From positions 1-64,000 of the forward strand of contig DATJPT010000008.1 of the NCBI GenBank assembly GCA_035506275.1: DNA of 64,000 nucleotides, read 5' to 3'. The position numbers were made by a program, and so were the translations under genes. The notes beneath the pieces are model-generated. The model was not told the origin of the DNA, made no database searches, and was given only the letters and a program-made list of their open reading frames with translations. How positions within the stretch are numbered: the stretch's first letter is position 1; each line of letters starts with the position of its first letter. Shown here one piece after another: positions 42,536 through 51,942 of the stretch. The stretch is from Bacteroidota bacterium (GTDB taxonomy: Bacteria > Bacteroidota > Ignavibacteria > UBA10030 > UBA8401).

Positions 42536-43699
42536 TCATTGCACCTGAAGTTTCTTCTGCACAAATCCTTCGACGGCGCGAACGATGCCGTCCAGATCGA
42601 TCATCTGAATGCATTCGAGGTTGTACGGGCATGCTTTTTTCCAGCATGGCGCGCATTGCAATCCCTCGGGGATAAATTTTATTCCGCGCTCATATAGATC
42701 GATCTCGTTCCAACAACTGAGCCCAAACCAGGCGATCACGTATTTTTTCAGGCCGATCGCCACGTGCATGCCGAATGAATCTCCAGTAATGATAACGTCG
42801 CAAATATTCTCATAGCAGATCCCCCGCCGCACCCCCTCCGTGGTAGGCGTGTTGATGACCTTCTTCCCCGCACGCCTGGCAATTTCCGCGTTGCGCTCGG
42901 TGTCTTCCGGACCGCCGACCAGGACGAGTGCGACCCCCTCTATCTCCGATAATTTTTCAATCAGGATCACGTGTTGTTCAATTGTCATTTTTTTGTTCGG
43001 ATAGAGGTATGAACATCCCGTGTTGAATCCGACCACCACTTTTCCTGCAGTCAGGCCGATGTCTTTCGCATACTGAGCGCAATACCCCTTCTCCTCATCA
43101 GAGAGGTTTAAGGAATAATCATCGCGGCGAAACTTCAGCTTCATCGCTTCCTGCAAAATTTCCGTTCCGTATTTCTTGTTCCTCCTGAATTTGAGGTCAT
43201 CGTCGAGGCCGAGCAGGTAGCTGTATTCAGCTTCTTTATTCAGCGGGATAATGACTCCGTCCTTATTCAATCCGAAGCCGATCTTCTCCCTCGCTTTCAG
43301 GGTGTTACAGAAGGCACAGGATCGCTGTGTTTTGTCGGTGCTGTACACGATATCGAATTCAATGCTTTGGAGGATCAGCCAGTTTTCCGGCTCCCAGGTG
43401 TACACTGCATCGACGTATGGATTGTTTTCAAGAAGCCGGTACGCATTTTTCAGCGTGATCCATGAAATATGGCTTTGAGGGTACTTCCTTTTGATCGCCG
43501 GCAGCATCGCCGTTGTTTGAAGGACCGCTCCCATTGCATCGAGGTTGATGATCAGGATCCTTCTCCCGATCGGATCCGGGTCAGCACATTCTTCATAGCA
43601 TATCGTTCCCGGGAAACACGGCTTGTAGCCGGTGAACCTTTTGCAATCGGGAATTCGAACCTTCTGCTGCCGCTTCTTCGACGCGGACCTCTTCTTCAT
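42536..43699 (-). CDS. GT9 glycosyltransferase with N-terminal cysteine cluster
   Basis: About 387 residues from ATG at 43699; a frame to 43753 is open but overlaps the preceding gene. A lysine-rich start and a cysteine group (CKRFTGYKPC, then CYEEC) precede the GT9 core RRILIINLDAMGAVLQTTAML. The donor half reads DVIITGDSFGMHVAIGLKKYVI, and CAPCWKKACPYNLEC follows near the C-terminus. The N- and C-terminal cysteines could together bind a metal. The catalytic Asp after the first glycine loop (usually GD) reads GA here, so activity may differ from standard heptosyltransferases. Confidence 0.85.
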   Translation of the reverse strand: MKKRSASKKRQQKVRIPDCKRFTGYKPCFPGTICYEECADPDPIGRRILIINLDAMGAVLQTTAMLPAIKRKYPQSHISWITLKNAYRLLENNPYVDAVYTWEPENWLILQSIEFDIVYSTDKTQRSCAFCNTLKAREKIGFGLNKDGVIIPLNKEAEYSYLLGLDDDLKFRRNKKYGTEILQEAMKLKFRRDDYSLNLSDEEKGYCAQYAKDIGLTAGKVVVGFNTGCSYLYPNKKMTIEQHVILIEKLSEIEGVALVLVGGPEDTERNAEIARRAGKKVINTPTTEGVRRGICYENICDVIITGDSFGMHVAIGLKKYVIAWFGLSCWNEIDLYERGIKFIPEGLQCAPCWKKACPYNLECIQMIDLDGIVRAVEGFVQKKLQVQ

Positions 43700-43706
43700 G
43701 CTTTTT

Positions 43707-44732
43707 TCAAGTCGTTGGAGTGAATTGCTCGTTGTTTTGTGATTTGCCGACAAGAAGCGTAAACGCTTCCATAACGCGGTCGACTTCCAATCTAGTCATG
43801 CAAACATTTCCAATGGGACAGGACGTAAGGGCGCATTCGAGGCAGTCAAGCTCTTCGTTCCTTACCCATCTATTCTTATCACCGAATGGTCCTTGCTGAC
43901 GCGGATTTGTCGGTCCGAAAATTCCGAGGGTTGGAATCCCAAGCGCCGCTGCAATGTGCATTGGGCCCGAATCATTGCTTACCACGAACGAACATTTCTG
44001 AATGAGCGCTCCAAGTTCGGAGAGCGTCGTCCTGGGGATGACATGCGGCGGTGATTTCATCTTTTCAGCGATGACACGAACGTCTTTCTCTTCTCCCGGT
44101 CCCCAAAGCAAGGCGATATTGGCTCCGCAACGTTCACTAATGAGGTCACCGAGATGAGCATAATGTTCTAGCCCCCAACGTTTAGTATACCAACCTCCGC
44201 TCGGATTTACACCAACCACGACTTTTCCGTCCAAACCCTCCGCGCTAAACCATTGGGCCGCTTTCTTTTTTGCCGGTTCCGGCACTGGAAAATAAGGCTG
44301 CGAATGGAGCACCGGAATATCGAGCCTCCGTAATGCATCCAAGTTAAAATCTATATTATGGGTGTTTCCGGTCCGAGGGGAAACGATAATATTGAACGCA
44401 TACTTTCGCCAACGGAACGGGAATCCCACGCGCCATCGAGCGCCGCTCAGCCGGGTTATGATCGCCGACCGAGGGTTCGAAAATAGATCAATGACGAGGT
44501 CGTATTTCCTCTCCCTCACCTGCCGTATCATACCTGCGCTTGAATCTTTTTTTCGTTCGAACGTTAGCACACTCGACAACCAGGGATTCCCAACGACAGC
44601 CTCCGCGGCAAACTTGTCGGTCAAAAAATCGATCTGGGCAAGCGGATATTGTCCACGCAAATTCTGGACGACCGGAGTAGATAACAAAACATCTCCGATG
44701 GCGCGAAGTTTGATAACAAGTATTCGATTGAT
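43707..44732 (-). CDS. GT9 glycosyltransferase with non-standard start
   Basis: About 342 residues. The GT9 N-terminus RILVIKLRAIGDVLLSTPVVQN is encoded, but its first codons lie upstream of every ATG, GTG or TTG in this frame. The first standard codon is TTG at 44687, inside GDVLLS. The frame is open back to a stop near 44790, so translation must begin at a near-cognate codon (ATC at 44732 or ATA at 44723 are candidates), or a base is miscalled. The donor half has CSFVVSNDSGPMHIAAALGIPTLG, and a cysteine group (CLECALTSC) lies near the end. Confidence 0.85.
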   Translation of the reverse strand: MNRILVIKLRAIGDVLLSTPVVQNLRGQYPLAQIDFLTDKFAAEAVVGNPWLSSVLTFERKKDSSAGMIRQVRERKYDLVIDLFSNPRSAIITRLSGARWRVGFPFRWRKYAFNIIVSPRTGNTHNIDFNLDALRRLDIPVLHSQPYFPVPEPAKKKAAQWFSAEGLDGKVVVGVNPSGGWYTKRWGLEHYAHLGDLISERCGANIALLWGPGEEKDVRVIAEKMKSPPHVIPRTTLSELGALIQKCSFVVSNDSGPMHIAAALGIPTLGIFGPTNPRQQGPFGDKNRWVRNEELDCLECALTSCPIGNVCMTRLEVDRVMEAFTLLVGKSQNNEQFTPTT

Positions 44733-44842
44733 ATGTTCTGGCTGAAGAAGGATACGAAAAGCGCCTGATTGAACGGGTTCGTGTTGATGACGGCTGAAAA
44801 ATACGAAAATTCAGAAGGGATGTCAACGAAAGCTGTGGACGG

Positions 44843-45580
44843 CTAAATTGCATCCAAAAGCATGAAATTTGCATTTTGACGCTTTGAAACTGGAGGTTCC
44901 TCGGAAGAGAATTTCTCTTTGTCGTGAAACGTACATTCGTCATAGAGCGGACATTGACCGCACCGAGGACGTTGAGCGAGGCAGACCGTCCTTCCAAACC
45001 GTATGAGGTTTGTATGGAAGGAATACGATTTCCCGCTGGGAACAAGCGGCCTCATCGCAGCGAATGTTTGATCCGGATTTTTCGTTTTGACCAGACCGAG
45101 ACGGTTACAAATTCTGTGAATATGGGTGTCAACGGGAAATACTTCCCGCCGAAGGGAAAAGAGAAGAACGCAGGCAGCGGTCTTGAATCCAATTCCGTGG
45201 TACGACGTGAGCGTTGATATAACTTCGTCATCCTTCATCGTTTCAATTCCACGCAGCCGGTATGATCCGTATTCATCATGGACCTTTTGGAGCAGTGCCT
45301 TGATTCGCCGGCTTTTCTGATTCTTCATCCCCCCCACCTTGATCGCAGAAGCGATCGCACCAACCGGAGCTTCGGCCACTTTTCTCCATGTTGGAAATTT
45401 CTTTCGCAATTCAACGTACGCCCGGTGGCTGTTCCGGTCATTGGTATTCTGAGACAGCAGCGTCCCTATCAGCATGTCGAGTGGGGCGCTGCGTTCCTTT
45501 TTTTGACGTGGAACGCCAAAATGATTTTCGAGGATCCGAATACAACGAATTGCGTTCTGTTTTTTCTTCATTGATTGCAT
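44843..45580 (-). CDS. nth: Endonuclease III-like DNA glycosylase
   Basis: About 245 residues from ATG at 45580; the frame is open to 45637 but the added residues are not family-like. The helix-hairpin-helix YHGIGFKTAACVL carries the lysine and is followed by VDTHIHRICNRLGL with the catalytic Asp. The [4Fe-4S] motif C-X6-C-X2-C-X5-C (CLAQRPRCGQCPLYDEC) is complete. It excises oxidised pyrimidines. The C-terminus runs about 30 residues past the cluster. The gene is convergent to no neighbour and stands 110 bases from the GT9 gene. Confidence 0.92.
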   Translation of the reverse strand: MQSMKKKQNAIRCIRILENHFGVPRQKKERSAPLDMLIGTLLSQNTNDRNSHRAYVELRKKFPTWRKVAEAPVGAIASAIKVGGMKNQKSRRIKALLQKVHDEYGSYRLRGIETMKDDEVISTLTSYHGIGFKTAACVLLFSLRREVFPVDTHIHRICNRLGLVKTKNPDQTFAAMRPLVPSGKSYSFHTNLIRFGRTVCLAQRPRCGQCPLYDECTFHDKEKFSSEEPPVSKRQNANFMLLDAI

Positions 45581-45808
45581 AGGCCGATGGTATGAAAATA
45601 CAATACAAGCGATTGAATTCCAAACGGTTATGAGCATTGATGGTGTTACAGTTTGAGAATTTCCCCTCTCGCTTCCAAACTCAGTTTGGGAACGGCTTCG
45701 GCAAATTGTTTAGCGGCTGAACCTATTCACTTCGTTCCCGATAGGAGATTGGGAATAAAAGAGCCTTGCCCTACCCTTGGAATGTGGAGCCGTGGCACTG
45801 CCTGAGCA

Positions 45809-45837
45809 TTGATTTGCGATGAAAAGAAGCATATATT
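45809..45837 (+). promoter_or_regulatory. Sigma-70-type promoter upstream of lysC
   Basis: TTGATT (45809-45814), a 17-base spacer and TATATT (45832-45837), giving a leader of about 40 bases. The wider gap 45581-45885 also has a palindrome CCAAACT/AGTTTGG (about 45675-45689). No lysine riboswitch is recognised. Confidence 0.5.
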
Positions 45838-45885
45838 GAAAGCAATTGAGATGCAGTATTTGTCAATGCAGTGCACCGTTATTCT

Positions 45886-47280
45886 ATGATTGTCATGAAG
45901 TTCGGCGGAACGTCCGTCGAGGATGCCCGCGCGATCGACAACGCCATCACCCTTGTCGCACGACAAAAGAAACAAGGCCCGGTTGTCGTCCTCTCCGCTA
46001 TCGCAGGTGCCACCGATACACTGTTGAAAGCCGCTGAACTCTCGGTGGCCGAAAAGCTCGACGATGCGACGCTTCTATTAAATAACCTCCTTGAACGGCA
46101 CGTTCTTATTGCTGAAAACCTCATCGATTCCCGTTCTACAGTTCAGCAGCTTATCTTCCAGCTTCGAACCAGATTTGAGGAATTGAGGAACCTTTCGCAG
46201 AGCATCGCCATTCTTGGAGAACTGACCAAGCGCTCCCTCGACACGATTGCCTCGATGGGTGAATTGATGTCCTCGCTGATCTTCGCCGAAGGCATGAAGG
46301 CGAAAAATGAGTACGTCGCGTGGGTCGATGCGCGCACCTTCATGATGACCGACGATCATTTTGGGAACGCAACTCCCCTTTTTACAGAGATCGACAAGAA
46401 GACGCAGGAGATCATCACACCCCTTCTCGATGATGAAGCCGTCGTCGTCACGCAAGGGTACATCGGTTCAACAGTTAAAAGAATTACCACAACGCTGGGA
46501 CGAGGCGGGTCCGACTACTCAGCGGCGATTATCGGGGCAGCCTTAAACGCGGAAGAGATACAAATCTGGACTGACGTTGACGGCATTCTCACCGCAGACC
46601 CGAACATCACTCCAAAGGCGAAAAAGCTAAGAACGATTTCGTATAAAGAAGCCTCCGAGCTGGCGTACTTCGGGGCAAAGGTCCTCCATCCAAGCACCAT
46701 TCGCCCTGCGGTGCAGAAAAATATCCCGGTGGTCGTGCTGAATTCTCGGCGGCCACGTTCGACGGGAACGCGCGTTGTCGCGAATCCTCCGGAGTCGAAC
46801 ATTTCAGTAAAGTCGATCGCAAACAAAAAAGGGATCACCGTCGTCAATCTCCAGGCATCCCGCTTTCTTTCAGCGAACCGATTTATCGAGTCTATTTTCG
46901 AGGTATTTGACAGGCACCATACCCTTGTCGACCTGGTGAACACTTCTGTAGCATCCGCATCTCTCACATTGAGCAATGCCGAAGTGCTCGATGCCATCGT
47001 GCCCGAACTTGAAGAATTCTCGGACGTCGTCGTCTTCAGGAACAAAGCGATCGTCAGCATCATTGGGGAACGGCTTCATTCAACGGTCGGAATCGCCGAC
47101 AGAATTTTTCAATCACTCGGCGACATCGACGTGATGATGATCTCACAAGGGGCATCGGAGTTGAATGTCAGCGTAGTTATCGACAACGACAATGTCACTG
47201 AAGCTGTACGCCGTCTGCACAAGGAATTTTTCGAGCCTCTCCCTCAAGAGGCTCTTTTCGAAAATATCGCCACATCATGA
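45886..47280 (+). CDS. lysC: Aspartate kinase (monofunctional)
   Basis: About 464 residues from ATG at 45886. Kinase motifs are MKFGGTSVEDARA, TLGRGGSDYSAAI and WTDVDGILTADPNI, followed by two ACT domains from about residue 300 (KSIANKKGITVVNLQASR and SIIGERLHSTVGIADRIFQ). It makes aspartyl phosphate, the first step to lysine, threonine and methionine. No homoserine dehydrogenase domain is attached. dapA follows 58 bases downstream, so the pair serves lysine and diaminopimelate synthesis. Confidence 0.96.
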   Translation: MIVMKFGGTSVEDARAIDNAITLVARQKKQGPVVVLSAIAGATDTLLKAAELSVAEKLDDATLLLNNLLERHVLIAENLIDSRSTVQQLIFQLRTRFEELRNLSQSIAILGELTKRSLDTIASMGELMSSLIFAEGMKAKNEYVAWVDARTFMMTDDHFGNATPLFTEIDKKTQEIITPLLDDEAVVVTQGYIGSTVKRITTTLGRGGSDYSAAIIGAALNAEEIQIWTDVDGILTADPNITPKAKKLRTISYKEASELAYFGAKVLHPSTIRPAVQKNIPVVVLNSRRPRSTGTRVVANPPESNISVKSIANKKGITVVNLQASRFLSANRFIESIFEVFDRHHTLVDLVNTSVASASLTLSNAEVLDAIVPELEEFSDVVVFRNKAIVSIIGERLHSTVGIADRIFQSLGDIDVMMISQGASELNVSVVIDNDNVTEAVRRLHKEFFEPLPQEALFENIATS

Positions 47281-47338
47281 ACCACGATCTTCTGTGCGAC
47301 CGTAAAACACATCCAACCGAAAACACTATTGTAACACT

Positions 47339-48232
47339 ATGGCACGCCTAAAGAAATTCCGCGGGACAGGAACTGCGCTCGTCACTCCTTTCAAGAACAA
47401 CGGTGCCGTCGATTACGACGCGCTTCGAAGATTGATAGATTTTCAGATCGCCGGGGGCGTTGAAGCCATCATCCCGATCGGCACAACGGGAGAAAGCCCC
47501 AGCATTTCTCCGGAAGAACATCGCCGCATATTGGAGACGGTTATCGAACGATCCCACGGCCGCGCAAAAATCTTTGCGGGAAGCGGGAGCAACTATACCA
47601 CCAAAGCGATCGAACTGACCCGTTTGGCAAAGCAGCTTGGAGCTGATGCAGCCATTCTTGTCGCTCCGTATTACAATAAGCCCACACAAGAAGGTTATTT
47701 TCAGCATTACAGAGCCGTTGCAGAAGCGGTCGATATCCCGTTGATCGTCTATAACGTTCCGGGGCGGACGGGGGGCAACATCATGGCGTCGACAACCTTG
47801 AGGATGGCAGAAGAAATTCCTTCGGTCATCGCTGTGAAAGAGGCTTCCGGGAACATCGCGCAAATCATGGAGATCGCACGCAACAGACCGAAACATTTTT
47901 CGCTTCTCTCAGGCGACGATGCGATCACCCTGCCGATTTTATCCGTTGGAGGAGACGGCTGCATCTCCGTTGTCTCAAACCAACTGCCGAAGGATTTTTC
48001 CGGTATGGTACGCGCCGGATTGGCCGGCAATTGGAAGAAAGCGCTGCAGCTCCATAACAGACTTCTGCCGTTGATGAATGCAAATTTCATCGAGACAAAC
48101 CCGATTCCCGTCAAAGCTTCCCTCGCCATGATGGGAATGATCAACGAGGTTTACCGGCTGCCGCTTGTTCCGATCGGAGCGAAAAACAGAAAAGTCCTCA
48201 AAAAAATCCTGCACGACCTGGGCCTGGTTTAG
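47339..48232 (+). CDS. dapA: 4-hydroxy-tetrahydrodipicolinate synthase
   Basis: 297 residues, normal length. Substrate-binding residues lie in IGTTGESPSI (T49-T50); the catalytic tyrosine is Y138 in VYNVPGRTGGN, and the Schiff-base lysine is K167 in AVKEASGN. It condenses aspartate semialdehyde and pyruvate in the diaminopimelate pathway. A terminator follows at 48268-48296. Confidence 0.97.
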   Translation: MARLKKFRGTGTALVTPFKNNGAVDYDALRRLIDFQIAGGVEAIIPIGTTGESPSISPEEHRRILETVIERSHGRAKIFAGSGSNYTTKAIELTRLAKQLGADAAILVAPYYNKPTQEGYFQHYRAVAEAVDIPLIVYNVPGRTGGNIMASTTLRMAEEIPSVIAVKEASGNIAQIMEIARNRPKHFSLLSGDDAITLPILSVGGDGCISVVSNQLPKDFSGMVRAGLAGNWKKALQLHNRLLPLMNANFIETNPIPVKASLAMMGMINEVYRLPLVPIGAKNRKVLKKILHDLGLV

Positions 48233-48267
48233 CGCAGAGTTCGGGTCATTTTCATCGTACGGTACAG

Positions 48268-48296
48268 CAAAAAGCCCCGACGGCGGGGCTTTTTTA
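48268..48296 (+). terminator. Rho-independent terminator after dapA
   Basis: AAAAGCCCCG pairs with CGGGGCTTTT around a 4-base loop (ACGG), followed by further T residues. It lies 36 bases after the dapA stop codon. Confidence 0.93.
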
Positions 48297-48315
48297 CTTT
48301 GCAAATTCAATCGTC

Positions 48316-48924
48316 TTACCATGTCCTTTCTTCTTTCCACGGATCGGCGGTGTTGCTATATCCGTTCTGCTCCCAGAAGCCGGGACGATCGTCCTTCATG
48401 AATTCCAACCCGTTCACCCACTTGGCCCCCTTCCAGGCGTATCGCCGTGGGGTGAAGACCCGCATCGGACCGCCATGCTCCCTCTCGAGCGGTTTGCCGT
48501 TCACGGTATGGACGAACATGACCTCCTCATTCAACATCCATTCCAACGGAAGGTTTGTCGTATAGCCGCCGTAAGCGTGTTGCATAACATATCTGGCGTC
48601 GGGTTTCGCTCTAATCGTACCCATCAAATCCGAGAACATCACTCCCTCCCACTCGTCGCCATATCTGCTCCAGGTGGTCACGCAATGGAAATCCGCGGTG
48701 AGTTTCCTCTGCGGCAGTTTCAAGAATTCATCCCAACTGAAAGTGACAATCTCTTCGACAAGCCCCCATAACTTCAGCCGCCAATCGGCTGTCGAAATTT
48801 TAGGAGTTACGCCGTATGTCAGAACGGGGAATTTTTCCGTGGTATATTGCCCCGGAGGAAATTTCGGCTTGCCGAAATAATTCAGCTCGCTTGAACCAGT
48901 TACCTTTGAACGAAAGATTCCCAT
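48316..48924 (-). CDS. Sulfite-oxidase-like molybdopterin oxidoreductase
   Basis: About 202 residues from ATG at 48924; the open frame to 48975 adds residues unlike the family. It is a cytoplasmic-type sulfite oxidase catalytic domain. FHCVTTWSRYGDEWEGV supplies the Mo-ligating cysteine, and GGYTTNLPLEW and HGGPMRVFTPRRYAWKGAKWV complete the cofactor pocket. There is no Tat signal and no YedZ-like partner beside it, so it belongs with the small YuiH-like group rather than MsrP. The physiological substrate is unknown. Confidence 0.88.
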   Translation of the reverse strand: MGIFRSKVTGSSELNYFGKPKFPPGQYTTEKFPVLTYGVTPKISTADWRLKLWGLVEEIVTFSWDEFLKLPQRKLTADFHCVTTWSRYGDEWEGVMFSDLMGTIRAKPDARYVMQHAYGGYTTNLPLEWMLNEEVMFVHTVNGKPLEREHGGPMRVFTPRRYAWKGAKWVNGLEFMKDDRPGFWEQNGYSNTADPWKEERTW

Positions 48925-48996
48925 ACCGCGTCCCTTGAATTTTCTACCTTCATTCAACACAGACAGAGAACACAAAGTTCGGCGCGCAAATAGGGT

Positions 48997-49494
48997 TCAA
49001 TAGAAATAGTAGTGGCAGGCGATCTGGGGCATAGGGGCAATGTCTCCGTTCGAAAAATAGACAAAGACTCCCTCGAGAGAAACGTTGATGGCTTCTTGCA
49101 CATTCAATTCACCTCCCACCCCAATACCGAGCCGAAAAGGAGCAGCAAAACTGTTGCTTCCAGATCCGTTGTAAAAATAGCTTGCCGACGGTCCGAAGTA
49201 TAGACGTGTCGAACGGGCGCGAACCAGGTCATATTGGAACTCACCCCCAATCGATGCAGATGTCTGTCCCCCGCTTTTGATGATACCGCCAATAATCTGA
49301 TATGATACTTTGGATGGAAGATGATTCCGGAAGCTGATTCCAACACCCGACGCGGGTCCGGCGGAAAGGCCGAGGCCGTAAACATTCTTTCCCAGATTTT
49401 CAGCCTGCTGGCTTCCCTGGACGCTCACCTGCGGGTATACCAATGAAGGGACAACAATGAGTATGAGTACCAAAGCATATAAAGAAATTTTCAC
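48997..49494 (-). CDS. Hypothetical secreted beta-barrel protein
   Basis: 165 residues with a signal peptide (MKISLYALVLILIVVPSLVYPQ) and alternating glycine/aromatic strand sequence (GLGLSAGPASGVGISFRNHL, GPSASYFYNGS). The end, ACHYYFY, carries a C-terminal aromatic residue typical of outer-membrane barrels. No family is recognised. It precedes the convergently placed oxidoreductase, and the ABC exporter genes lie upstream on the same strand, 15 bases away. Confidence 0.75.
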   Translation of the reverse strand: MKISLYALVLILIVVPSLVYPQVSVQGSQQAENLGKNVYGLGLSAGPASGVGISFRNHLPSKVSYQIIGGIIKSGGQTSASIGGEFQYDLVRARSTRLYFGPSASYFYNGSGSNSFAAPFRLGIGVGGELNVQEAINVSLEGVFVYFSNGDIAPMPQIACHYYFY

Positions 49495-49509
49495 TCTCGC
49501 CTCCTTGAA

Positions 49510-50760
49510 TCATACATTCGTGGTAATCCAGCGATACATTTCTTTGAAATTCGGCCGTTTGCCGGTAAGCAAGATCCCGATGCGAAAAACCTTCCCTGCC
49601 ACCCACATCATTCCCACGATCGACGCGGACAAGGTAACGAGCGAGAGGGCAATCTCCCAGAGGTCGGGAGCCTGAATTGAAAGCCGGAGCGCCATCATCG
49701 TCGGGGTCAAAAGCGGTATCTGTGACAACACTTTGACCATCAGTGAGTCCGGATTTTGCATCGCAGGAACTGCCAGAGCGATCGGGAACATCACCAGCAG
49801 GGTGACGTACGCCGTCATTTGCTGCGCTTCCTGTTCTGTTGAGACAGGCGCCCCTGCGGTAACAAAGATCGCAACGTAGAGAAGATAGCCGAGCACAAAA
49901 TAGAGAAGCAGAAGCGCGATGTGATCAAAGGAGACGAATGGCGTCTGCATGGTAAAGTTCACTCCAACTAAAATCAAAAGCCAGAATGAGATCGTGGTCA
50001 GTCCAAGGAGCGACAGACCCAATATCTTACCCATCAGCAATTCACTCGGGGAACAGGACGACATCAATACCTCGACGATCCTGTTCGATTTCTCTTCGAT
50101 AAGGCTTCGGATCAGCATCTGGCCGCTCGTCATCACCAGCATGAAGAGCATCATAATGAAAATATAGCCGGTGAAAAATGTTTCGAGGAAGCCGGATTCC
50201 TTTTCCTCTCCTTTGGATGAGACCTTGATCGTTTTTACATCGACATCCGTCGAGAGGCCCCGTATCTCTCTGGAGTTATAGCCTTTGGCCTCAAGCCTAC
50301 GTTCGATGATGACATCTTCGAGAATCTTTGAGAACCGCTCCTGATCCCTGATATTGCCCACATTTTCCGAACGGTATTCGATCTTCCCCTTCTCCATAAC
50401 GTCCGACGGGAGAAGAAAATATCCTTCGATCTCGTTGTCCAGGATTTTCGCGGTTGCAAGTATCTTCAGGTGATCGCGCGATGAGTCATCGTCGGTGATC
50501 TTCACAAGCTCATAATTTGCCGAGCTGTCGGGAAGCTTGAATTTCGCGATGCGTTGGCTGAGATACGGAAGGAGCGAATCTGTTTCGTCGATCACACCGA
50601 TCTTCCGTACTTTCTCATCGGCTTTTGACGCGAGGAAACTTGGAATAATTGTGAACACGGCGATGATCGTCGGCATCATGAACAGACCGATGATGAACGC
50701 CTTGGTCTTTACACGTTCCAAATATTCCCACTTGGCGATCCGAAAGGATTTATTTTGCAT
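49510..50760 (-). CDS. ABC-2 type transporter permease (NatB-like)
   Basis: About 416 residues from ATG at 50760, overlapping the ATPase stop by a few bases. One N-terminal helix, a periplasmic domain of about 150 residues, then five or six C-terminal helices including SGQMLIRSLIEEKSNRIVEVLMSS, the ABC-2/NatB signature. It forms the membrane part of an exporter with the ATPase at 50750. Substrates of this group include Na+, antibiotics and lipids, and none can be assigned here. Confidence 0.9.
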   Translation of the reverse strand: MQNKSFRIAKWEYLERVKTKAFIIGLFMMPTIIAVFTIIPSFLASKADEKVRKIGVIDETDSLLPYLSQRIAKFKLPDSSANYELVKITDDDSSRDHLKILATAKILDNEIEGYFLLPSDVMEKGKIEYRSENVGNIRDQERFSKILEDVIIERRLEAKGYNSREIRGLSTDVDVKTIKVSSKGEEKESGFLETFFTGYIFIMMLFMLVMTSGQMLIRSLIEEKSNRIVEVLMSSCSPSELLMGKILGLSLLGLTTISFWLLILVGVNFTMQTPFVSFDHIALLLLYFVLGYLLYVAIFVTAGAPVSTEQEAQQMTAYVTLLVMFPIALAVPAMQNPDSLMVKVLSQIPLLTPTMMALRLSIQAPDLWEIALSLVTLSASIVGMMWVAGKVFRIGILLTGKRPNFKEMYRWITTNV

Positions 50761-51919
50761 TGGCTGTCTCCTCTCCGGTTCGCTGCAGTTCGGCAGTAAC
50801 AAGTTTTCTGGCCTTCAAATACCTCATGAACGAAAAGAGAGAAACAGCCAGAAGGACCATCGGAGCATCCCACGATGCCTCTCCTTTCTTCAACGTGATG
50901 ACACCCAAGACCAACGTTCCGACAAGCGCGAAGATAAAGAGAAGCATCGCCTTCCTTACGCGCGCGTCGCCCGAAACTGTTTTCGTTCTCACCGCAGCCG
51001 GTTTGGTCTCCTCGCGCTCTGCCGACTCATCAGGAACTCCTACCACATCGAGGAAGATCGAATTCAGCGACGGCTCGACAAATTCAAATTTTCTGATATC
51101 GACTTTCGGGACGATGGAAGAAAGGAGCTCGCGGGATGATACACTGCCGTTGAGCTGCAGTTCTGCATAATTTTCATAGATCGTCGCTTTCTTTACCTGT
51201 GGCAGCGATGAGAGAAACGAACCGTCGCCGGCAAACTCCACATGAACGGAATTTTTCCCAAACTTTTGTTTGACCTCCTTCATGCTTCCTTCGAGCACAA
51301 TCTTGCCATGGTTGACCAGGCAGATCTCATCGCACAACTTTTCTGCCGAATCCATCTGATGGGTCGAAAAAATAATCGCCTTCCCCTGCTGCTTCAATTC
51401 CTGGAGGATATCTTTCAGAATGATCTGATTGACCGGATCGAGCCCCGAAAATGGTTCGTCAAGCACGATGTAGGAAGGATCATGAAGGATAGAGATAATG
51501 AACTGGACTTTTTGCTGGTTGCCCTTCGAAAGCTCTTCGACCTTGCTTTTCGCATACCCTTCAAGGTCAAACCGCCTGAGCCACTCAAGAGCCTTTTGTT
51601 TGACCCCCGGCCCGGTCATTCCCCGCAAGCCGGCAAAGTAAAGGATGGTGTCCAGAAGCTTATTTTTCTTGTACAATCCCCTTTCTTCGGGAAGATATCC
51701 AATGCGATTTTGGATATTCCCGTCAAACGGCGCGCCGTCAAACGTCACAGTTCCTTTATCCGGCGTCGTGATGTTGAGGATCATGCGGATCGAAGTGCTT
51801 TTCCCCGCTCCGTTCGGACCAATAAGGCCGAAAATTTTTCCGGGCTCTACTTGAAGAGAGACATCGTCAACGGCCAGAACATTGACATACTGTTTCCGAA
51901 GGTGCTCCGCGATAATCAT
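50750..51919 (-). CDS. ABC transporter ATPase with C-terminal membrane extension
   Basis: 389 residues. Walker A is GPNGAGKST, signature EELSKGNQQKV and Walker B YIVLDEPFSGLDP, so it is a NatA-like ATPase. After the ABC domain (about 1-300) come about 90 residues with two membrane helices (LLFIFALVGTLVLGVI and APMVLLAVSLFSFMRYL), which is not usual for soluble ABC subunits. It is coupled to the ABC-2 permease downstream. Confidence 0.92.
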   Translation of the reverse strand: MIIAEHLRKQYVNVLAVDDVSLQVEPGKIFGLIGPNGAGKSTSIRMILNITTPDKGTVTFDGAPFDGNIQNRIGYLPEERGLYKKNKLLDTILYFAGLRGMTGPGVKQKALEWLRRFDLEGYAKSKVEELSKGNQQKVQFIISILHDPSYIVLDEPFSGLDPVNQIILKDILQELKQQGKAIIFSTHQMDSAEKLCDEICLVNHGKIVLEGSMKEVKQKFGKNSVHVEFAGDGSFLSSLPQVKKATIYENYAELQLNGSVSSRELLSSIVPKVDIRKFEFVEPSLNSIFLDVVGVPDESAEREETKPAAVRTKTVSGDARVRKAMLLFIFALVGTLVLGVITLKKGEASWDAPMVLLAVSLFSFMRYLKARKLVTAELQRTGEETANAK

Positions 51920-51942
51920 AAATTTTCAGATATGAGGGAAGT

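Noticed and set aside
45581-45885. Lysine riboswitch upstream of lysC
   Set aside because: The region lacks the long conserved five-stem core; only a short palindrome and a plain promoter are seen.
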